Assembly (NCBI GenBank): GCA_020845805.1
Contig: JADLFD010000035.1
Span: 1-49,045, forward strand
Direction: 5' to 3'
Source of the DNA: Verrucomicrobiales bacterium
GTDB taxonomy: Bacteria > Verrucomicrobiota > Verrucomicrobiia > Limisphaerales > CAIMTB01
DNA: 49,045 bases
The translations under genes were made by a program, and so were the position numbers. Numbering within the stretch: position 1 is the first letter of the stretch; each line of letters begins with the position of its first letter. Of the stretch, positions 42,511 to 49,045 are shown in pieces. The notes under the pieces were generated by a model, which saw only the letters and a list, made by a program, of their open reading frames with translations, made no database searches and had not been told where the DNA came from.

Positions 42511-43797
42511 TCAGGGATAGAGGAGGTACGGCTGACGGCGTTCGCGGAAGGCGACCTCATCCGTGCGCCAGGAGCGGACGATATCCTTCGCGGAGCGGCC
42601 CGCCTGCAGTTGGCGGCGGAGGGAGTCCGACCCGGCGACTTTGTCGAACATGGTCCAACTTTTTCCGCGACTCACCGCCTGTCGGAACAGGTCGCGGCCG
42701 CTGGTTTTCTTGATGGCTTCGAGGGCGTAAAGATTGATGGCCACCAGCGGGGCGGTGTCAGGCCGGGTAAACTCCAGCCGGACCCCACGGACTTCCTGGC
42801 CGTCGGCCTCGGATCGGTTCATGTCCTGGGCGAAGGGGTGGAAGGTGACGCCACTGAGTTTCTGTGCGTTGAGCGCGGCGGCGAGCCGGCGGGGATCGAG
42901 GTACGGGGCTCCGATGATCTGGAAGGAGAGGGGCGAGCCGGTGCCGAGATTGACGCCCCCGATCTCGCCCAGCATGCCCGTGGCCACGAGGTAGAGCGGC
43001 GAGTTTCCGTAGGGGACGTTGGGAGAACTGGCGACCCAGCGGAGCCCGGTATCGTTCCAGGTCATCGACCGCGTCCAGCCGCGCATGGGCACCACGGTGA
43101 GCGCGCAACGGTTGGTGATCCAGCGTTCGCCTTGGATCATACGGGCCAGTTCCCCGGCCGTGAGGCCGTAGGCGTAGGGGATGGGCCACTGTCCCACGAA
43201 CGACTTGAAGCGCGGGTCCAGCCGGGCTCCTTCCACGCGGGTTCCCCCAAGCGGGTTGGGGCGATCCAGCACCATGACCGCGACCCCAGCGGCGCCGCAG
43301 GCGTCCAGCATCAGGCCCAGGGTGCTGATGTAGGTGTAGCTCCGGCAGCCGGTGTCTTGGATGTCATAGACCATCACGTCGATCCCCTCGAGCATGCGCG
43401 GGGTCGGCCGGCGGAGCGGGCCCTGACCGTAGAGCGAATAGATCGGCAGGCGGGTGGAGGGTTCGATGGCGTTCGGGACCTCGACACCGGCACGGGCGCG
43501 CCCGTCGAAGCCGTGCTCGGCCCCGAAGAGCGCGACCACTTTGACCCCGGGCGCCCGCGCGAGGCGACGCCAGGTGGGCTCCCCGGCTCGGGTGACTCCG
43601 GTGGGATTGGTGAGGACACCCACGCGTTTGCCTCGAAGCGGGGCAAAGTCCAGGGACTCCAGCACATCGATACCGGGGAGTACCGTGGCTTTGGCGGATT
43701 TGGGGGTGGCCGCAGCAGCGTCGGTAGCGAACACCGCGTGGCAGATCAGGAGGGCAACCGCCGCAACCCAGCTGGCCGCGGTGGAGAGGGATCGCAT
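42511..43797 (-). CDS. DUF1343 / NamZ-like exo-beta-N-acetylmuramidase
   Basis: 428 aa; signal peptide; GKRVGVLTNPTGV, ALFGAEHGFDG, IYSLYG, MVYDIQDTGCRSYTYISTL, VLDRPNPLGG. Confidence 0.88.
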   Translation of the reverse strand: MRSLSTAASWVAAVALLICHAVFATDAAAATPKSAKATVLPGIDVLESLDFAPLRGKRVGVLTNPTGVTRAGEPTWRRLARAPGVKVVALFGAEHGFDGRARAGVEVPNAIEPSTRLPIYSLYGQGPLRRPTPRMLEGIDVMVYDIQDTGCRSYTYISTLGLMLDACGAAGVAVMVLDRPNPLGGTRVEGARLDPRFKSFVGQWPIPYAYGLTAGELARMIQGERWITNRCALTVVPMRGWTRSMTWNDTGLRWVASSPNVPYGNSPLYLVATGMLGEIGGVNLGTGSPLSFQIIGAPYLDPRRLAAALNAQKLSGVTFHPFAQDMNRSEADGQEVRGVRLEFTRPDTAPLVAINLYALEAIKKTSGRDLFRQAVSRGKSWTMFDKVAGSDSLRRQLQAGRSAKDIVRSWRTDEVAFRERRQPYLLYP

Positions 43798-43841
43798 GAG
43801 CGGAGGGGATTTGGGCTGGCCGCGGGTCGCGCCTGGGCAGG

Positions 43842-44690
43842 CTACTCCAGGGAGGGCCAGCGGGTGCCGTCGGCGAAAACCACTCCTTCCACGCCTAGCC
43901 GCACACTCTTGGTGAACTGCGGGACGAAGAAGGCCTGGAGGTTGACGGGGGAGGAGGTGGCTCCGCCTACCACGGCCGGGGAGTCGGAGTGCACGGTGGT
44001 CCAGCGCCCAAGTCGAACGCCGCGGCGGTCCAGGTACTCCAGCTCGATTTTCAGTTCGCGCACGGGGCGTGAATCTTCGTTGCGGGCCAGAACCCGAAGG
44101 AGGCGAAGCTGATTCGGGGCGGGGTCCCCGAGCTGCAGGACCTCCAGTTGGACCGGCGGGCGCGCGGGGTCACGGTCCGAGTCGGCGGAGCGGCGGCCAG
44201 GTGTGGAAGGAGTGGACGACTCGTTCCCGGGGCCAGGGTTTTTAGGCGGTGTGACGGAAGCGGGGGACGACGGGGCCCGGGCTGCTTTGGCGGGGGCACC
44301 CGGCGTGGCTTCAGGGTGGACCATGGTGTCCGTAGGGGGAGGCGGAGCCGAGGATTCAGACACTGGCGCCCCTTCCTGCGACGCTGAAGACGTGGAGGTC
44401 GTGAGCGTGATTTGGGCATCCTGTGCCGACCAGATCATCAGGAAGGCGCCGAAGATCGCGACCAGCCCGGAGCCCAGGATCAGCATGGCCGGCGCGCGGG
44501 CGATGCGCCAACGGAGGATGGCAAAAGCCAGGCCGACAAATGGTCCGATGGGGAGGAAGATCGAGGCTACCAGGAGCCAGCCCCAGACCTGCTCCCGATG
44601 TTGGAAGGCGACCCGCGTGAGCCAGATCCAACCCGCCAAACCGAGTGCTCCGCCCGCGAACATCAAAAAGCTTCCAGCACTCAGTCCCAT
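43842..44690 (-). CDS. Hypothetical membrane protein with Pro/Ser/Ala-rich linker
   Basis: 282 aa; three predicted TM helices, low-complexity linker, C-terminal beta-rich domain. Confidence 0.6.
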   Translation of the reverse strand: MGLSAGSFLMFAGGALGLAGWIWLTRVAFQHREQVWGWLLVASIFLPIGPFVGLAFAILRWRIARAPAMLILGSGLVAIFGAFLMIWSAQDAQITLTTSTSSASQEGAPVSESSAPPPPTDTMVHPEATPGAPAKAARAPSSPASVTPPKNPGPGNESSTPSTPGRRSADSDRDPARPPVQLEVLQLGDPAPNQLRLLRVLARNEDSRPVRELKIELEYLDRRGVRLGRWTTVHSDSPAVVGGATSSPVNLQAFFVPQFTKSVRLGVEGVVFADGTRWPSLE

Positions 44691-44942
44691 GGGAGTTCCC
44701 GAGAGCTAAGGGCAGACGGGGATCATGAGCAAGGTTGATCGTGTTCCGAGTCTGCGGGAATCGATGCCTGGCGTAGCCGACGCGGGGCGGGTGATGAATT
44801 ATCCGGCGGGCATTGCGGAAACGAGGTGTTCCGACCGTGGGGGTGCGATTCAGCCGGGGCAGGGCGACGGGTTGGGGGGGCAACGAGTGTGAGTTCGCGT
44901 TTGCAAGCTGGCGCAGGGTTCGAACAATCCGCGCTCCGTAAC

Positions 44943-46763
44943 ATGGCAGAGCCCAAGGTTCATTCGTACGACGAGAGCAAGATCCAGACCCTGTCCTCGA
45001 TCGATCACATCCGGAAGCGCACCGGCATGTATATCGGTCGGCTGGGGGATGGCAGCCACTACGACGATGGCGTGTACATCCTGATGAAGGAGGTGGTCGA
45101 TAACGCGGTGGACGAGTACATCATGGGCCACGGACGCCAGGTCGAGATCCGCACCTCTCCGGAGGAGATCTGCGTGCGCGATTTCGGGCGGGGCATACCC
45201 CTGGGCAAAGTCATCGAGTGCGTCAGTCAGATCAACACGGGCGCCAAGTACAACGACCAGGTCTTCCAGTTCTCGGTGGGGTTGAACGGCGTCGGGACCA
45301 AGGCGGTGAACGCCCTTTCGGAAAGCTTCCTGGTGCGCAGCCATCGGGAGGGGCAGTTTGTGGAGGCCACGTTCAAGCGGGGCAAACTGGTCCAGGAGAA
45401 GAAGGGGAAGACCACCGAGCCGGACGGCACCTTCGTGTCATTCCGGCCCGACCGGGAGATTTTCAAGTCGTTCGAATTGCAGGACGAACACATCGAGCAT
45501 CGTTTGCGGCACTACGCGTATTTGAACGCCGGCCTCAAGCTGCGCTGGAACGAGCGCGAGTTCATCTCACGCAAGGGCTTGCTGGAATTGGTGATGGACG
45601 AGATTAAGGAGGAGGCGATCTATGCGCCGCTCTATTTCCAGTCCAAGACACTCGAGTTCTGTCTCACCCACAGCAACAGCCGCTTTGGGGAGACGTTCTG
45701 GTCCTTCGTCAATGGTCAGTACACCTCCGACGGCGGGACGCATCTGAGCGCGTTCCGGGAAGGTCTGCTGAAGGCGATCAATGAGCTGGCGGGGGGGAAG
45801 TTCGAAGGGGATGACGTGCGGGAGAGTATGGTCGGCGCGATCGCCATTCGGCTGCAGGATCCGGTGTTCGAGTCCCAGACCAAGAACAAGCTCGGCAACA
45901 CGGAGATCCGCGGTGATCTGGTGAACCGCGTCCGCGAGGAGGTGCTGCACTATCTCCATCGCGATAAGGTGACCGCGGACAAGATCATCGCCAAATGCAG
46001 CGACACGCAGCAGATGCGGAAGGAGTTGCAGGAGGTCAAGAAGCTCGCGCGCGAGCGCTCCAAGGCCATATCCCTGCGCATTCCGCAGCTCAAGGATTGC
46101 CGGGTGCATCTCGATCGGGCGAAGGGCAAGGGGGAGAACTCCATGGTCTTCCTGTGCGAAGGCGTGAGTGCGGCAGGGTCGATCACCTCGTGTCGTGACG
46201 TGAGCACGCAGGCGATCTTCACCCTGCGGGGCAAGCCGCTGAACGTCTGGGATCTCAAGCGCGACGTGATGTACAAGAACGATGAGATGTACAATCTCAT
46301 GCGGGCCCTCGACATCGAGGACTCGATCGAGAACCTGCGCTACGGGAAGGTGATCCTGGCGACGGACGCCGACGTGGACGGGCTGCACATCCGCAATCTG
46401 ATGATCACCTATTTCTTCCGGTTCTTTGAGGATCTGGTGAACGACGGGCGGCTGCACGTGCTGGAGACGCCGCTCTTCCGCGTGAGGAACAAGGCGGAAA
46501 CCGTCTACTGCTACTCCGAGGCCGAGCGCGATGAGGCGGGGAAGCGCCTGGGGCGTTCTCCGGAGGTCACTCGGTTCAAGGGACTCGGCGAAATCTCGCC
46601 CAAGGAGTTCAAGCAATTCATCGGGGACGACATGCGTCTGGCGCGCGTCGAGTTCGCGCCGAAGCCGGAGTCCACGCACATCCTGGGATTCTACATGGGA
46701 CGCAACACTCCGGAGCGACGCGATTACATCATGGAGAACCTGGTGGTCGCGGCGGAGGACTGA
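44943..46763 (+). CDS. parE: Second type II topoisomerase subunit B (ParE/GyrB family)
   Basis: 606 aa; IRKRTGMYIGRLGDG, GVGTKAVNALSE, DADVDGLHIRNLMITYF, VTRFKGLGEISPKEF; Toprim reads FLCEGVSAAGS. Confidence 0.88.
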   Translation: MAEPKVHSYDESKIQTLSSIDHIRKRTGMYIGRLGDGSHYDDGVYILMKEVVDNAVDEYIMGHGRQVEIRTSPEEICVRDFGRGIPLGKVIECVSQINTGAKYNDQVFQFSVGLNGVGTKAVNALSESFLVRSHREGQFVEATFKRGKLVQEKKGKTTEPDGTFVSFRPDREIFKSFELQDEHIEHRLRHYAYLNAGLKLRWNEREFISRKGLLELVMDEIKEEAIYAPLYFQSKTLEFCLTHSNSRFGETFWSFVNGQYTSDGGTHLSAFREGLLKAINELAGGKFEGDDVRESMVGAIAIRLQDPVFESQTKNKLGNTEIRGDLVNRVREEVLHYLHRDKVTADKIIAKCSDTQQMRKELQEVKKLARERSKAISLRIPQLKDCRVHLDRAKGKGENSMVFLCEGVSAAGSITSCRDVSTQAIFTLRGKPLNVWDLKRDVMYKNDEMYNLMRALDIEDSIENLRYGKVILATDADVDGLHIRNLMITYFFRFFEDLVNDGRLHVLETPLFRVRNKAETVYCYSEAERDEAGKRLGRSPEVTRFKGLGEISPKEFKQFIGDDMRLARVEFAPKPESTHILGFYMGRNTPERRDYIMENLVVAAED

Positions 46764-46803
46764 AGCCGGGCGGCGCGCGAGGCCTGTCTGGCCACGGGGT
46801 GGG

Positions 46804-48636
46804 TCAGGGGGCCGACGCTGAGGCGCCGGCGCCGGAATCCGACCCGGGTGCTGGCGCGGGCGGCGTCACATACCAATCCCGCCGGAGCCAGTCCGTGAGC
46901 TGCGCGATTTCCTGGGCGGTGATGACCTGATCGCGCGCGTAGGCGGGCATGCGGTCGTTGCGTTTGCCGTAGAAATGGTCGCTGGTGGGGTCGCCGATGA
47001 AGTCGATGAGCCATTGGCGCGAGCCATAGCCGGTGAGGCGCGGTGCGGTGGCGTTTTCGTTCGGCTTACGGAACTCGTGGCACTCTGTGCAGCGCATGGC
47101 CTCGGTGTCGATGAGACGCCGGCCGGCGGCGATGTCCGATCCCTCGGCTGCGTCGGCCGCGCGCTGGGAGGGCAGGGCGGCCTCGGCCGACACCGCCTTG
47201 AGGACCTTGGCGAGGTCGGCCTTCTGCGCGTCGTTGAATCCCGCGACCGTCCGTTTCACGAAGCGCACCATCTTGCCTTCTTTGAAACGAGTGCCGCCGA
47301 AGTAATCCGCGGAATCCACGTGCGCGGGATCGACGAACTTCGTCAGCCAGGCGCGCGAGGCGAAGTCTTTGAGGTCGGGTGCGGACGCGGCGTCCGCGGG
47401 GGTGCCGCCCATGCCATCATGGCCCCCGAACCGATGGCAGCTGGCGCAATGCTGGGCGAATAGGCGTGGGCCGCGGGTGGCGGGGTCGTCGCGCAGCAGC
47501 GCGGCGGCGCCTCCGACGGGAATGCCGGCCGGGGCGGCGGCGAGTTCCTTGGCTCGGGCGGCATCGGCCCTGGCCTGGGCGACGGCACGTGCGAAGTCCG
47601 GATCGTTCCGGTCCTGTCGCAGGGCGAGGATGGTGAGGATGGACGCGGCCAGGACAAGGGCGCCGAGGAAGGCCAGGTTGAAGGCGTGGCCACCCCGACG
47701 CCGTGCGATGAACGGCATGAGGAAGAGCACCCCCATGGTCAGTGACGGCAGGACGACGGCGCCGAGGACTTCGGTTTCACCTGGGAAGTACTTCAGCATC
47801 TGGAACAGGAACAGGAAGTACCACTCCGGTCGCGCGGCGCTGTAGGGTTCCGAGGCGTCAGCCGGAGCGTCGAGAGGCGTTCCCACGTAGACCGCGAGGA
47901 ACAGCACCGCGCCCATGATCACCAGGCACGCGACGGCGTCCTTGAGGAGTTGGTCAGGCCAGAAGTAGGCGTCGGGCTTGCGGAACGGCTCCTTGGCTTT
48001 GATGCCGTGCCGGCGGAACAGGAGGATATGGACGACCGTCAGCGCGACCAGTGCGGCGGGAAGCACGCCGGCGTGCAAGGCGAAGAACCGCGTCAGGGTG
48101 TGGTGTCCGTAGTCGGTGCCGCCCAGCATCATCTGCTGGAGGTAAGGGCCGACGACCGGGGTGACCGCGACGATGTTGGTGGCGACGCGGGTGGCCCAGT
48201 AGCCCTTTTGGTCCCAAGGCAGCAGGTAGCCGGTGAGCGAAAGGCCCATCACCACGGCGAGGAGCGCGATGCCAAACCAGAAATTCACCTCGCGTGGCGC
48301 GCGGTAGGCGCCATCGATCATCACCTGGGCCAGGTGCAGCACGAGCAGGACGTTCATGGCCTGCGCGGTGAAATGATGGATCCCGCGGACGAGCCAGCCT
48401 CCCCACATGACATGCTCGATGTAGAACACGCTCTCCCAGGCCGTCTGGGAACTGGGGCTGTAGGCGGCCCACAGGACGATTCCGGTGAGCACCTGGATCA
48501 GGAAGGTGAAGGTCAGCGTCGAGCCCCAGATGTAGCGCCATCGCGCCCCGCCGGGGACGCGTTCAAAGAGCGCCTCCTGCAGGAGGTGCTTCCAACCGGT
48601 GCGGTCGTCGAGCCAGGCGGAGAGGGAGCGGAACAT
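46804..48636 (-). CDS. Cytochrome b (b6 + subunit IV regions) fused to diheme cytochrome c
   Basis: 610 aa; heme b His pairs HHFTAQAMNVLLVLH and LHAGVLPAALVALTVVH, PEWY motif, then CASCH and CTECH. Confidence 0.9.
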   Translation of the reverse strand: MFRSLSAWLDDRTGWKHLLQEALFERVPGGARWRYIWGSTLTFTFLIQVLTGIVLWAAYSPSSQTAWESVFYIEHVMWGGWLVRGIHHFTAQAMNVLLVLHLAQVMIDGAYRAPREVNFWFGIALLAVVMGLSLTGYLLPWDQKGYWATRVATNIVAVTPVVGPYLQQMMLGGTDYGHHTLTRFFALHAGVLPAALVALTVVHILLFRRHGIKAKEPFRKPDAYFWPDQLLKDAVACLVIMGAVLFLAVYVGTPLDAPADASEPYSAARPEWYFLFLFQMLKYFPGETEVLGAVVLPSLTMGVLFLMPFIARRRGGHAFNLAFLGALVLAASILTILALRQDRNDPDFARAVAQARADAARAKELAAAPAGIPVGGAAALLRDDPATRGPRLFAQHCASCHRFGGHDGMGGTPADAASAPDLKDFASRAWLTKFVDPAHVDSADYFGGTRFKEGKMVRFVKRTVAGFNDAQKADLAKVLKAVSAEAALPSQRAADAAEGSDIAAGRRLIDTEAMRCTECHEFRKPNENATAPRLTGYGSRQWLIDFIGDPTSDHFYGKRNDRMPAYARDQVITAQEIAQLTDWLRRDWYVTPPAPAPGSDSGAGASASAP

Positions 48637-48642
48637 GGCGGG

Positions 48643-49045
48643 TCAGACGGGGATTTTCTCGGCCGTGCCCATGCGGAAGTTCTGGAACTGCACCCAGACC
48701 TCCTTGCCGTTGCGAATCTCGACCGGCAGTGAATCGAGCCCCCGCGCCGACGGATTCCCTACACCGGAGACCGCGCCATCGACGGAGAAGGCGCTGTTGT
48801 GACACGGGCAATAGAACTGGCTCTTCCCGGGTTGGTAGTCGACGAAACAACCAGCGTGTGGGCAGATGCTGTGCACCGCGGTCACCGTCTGGTCGGCGGC
48901 TCGGCGCAGATACACCGCGCCCACTGCGGTGCGCGGGAAGCGGTTCCAGGCGTCCACGCGGTCCGCCAGGACCGCGAACTTGCGCGGACCTCCGTCGGCT
49001 GGAAGGGCATCCAGCGTGGTGATCCGCGAGAATCCCGCCGCCGAA
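48643..49045 (-). CDS. Rieske iron-sulfur protein (5' end beyond window)
   Basis: CPHAGC ... CPCHNSAF; frame stays open to window edge. Confidence 0.88.
   Translation of the reverse strand, partial: SAAGFSRITTLDALPADGGPRKFAVLADRVDAWNRFPRTAVGAVYLRRAADQTVTAVHSICPHAGCFVDYQPGKSQFYCPCHNSAFSVDGAVSGVGNPSARGLDSLPVEIRNGKEVWVQFQNFRMGTAEKIPV

Overview
GC-rich bacterial chromosome segment. Gene content and protein style suggest the PVC group, probably Verrucomicrobiota (inference; no search run). The core is the minus-strand information-processing block tRNA-Thr(GGT)-tuf-tRNA-Trp(CCA)-tRNA-Ser(TGA)-secE-nusG-rplK-rplA-rplJ-rplL-rpoB-rpoC. It is followed co-directionally by a GH13+GH133-type glycogen debranching fusion, gyrB and gyrA. 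On the left are purM, a SIS-domain protein and a BNR-type protein. On the right is a five-gene plus-strand cell-envelope operon (DUF4175-like membrane protein, coiled-coil protein, alpha/alpha-toroid protein, DUF1349-like secreted protein, lipoprotein), argA, an ExbB/ExbD/TonB-like/zinc-ribbon operon, rsmB, a very long GreA-type factor, a nitroreductase, a NamZ/DUF1343 protein, a membrane protein, a second GyrB/ParE with an altered Toprim motif, and a cytochrome b / diheme c fusion with a Rieske protein cut by the window end. I see no CRISPR array, IS element or prophage. The best second-look items are the divergent EF-Tu switch I, the translationally coupled envelope operon, the bifunctional debranching fusion, the long GreA, the ParE EGDSA->EGVSA change, a tRNA 3' end 6 nt from the secE start codon, and the absence of room for L1/L10 leader regulation.
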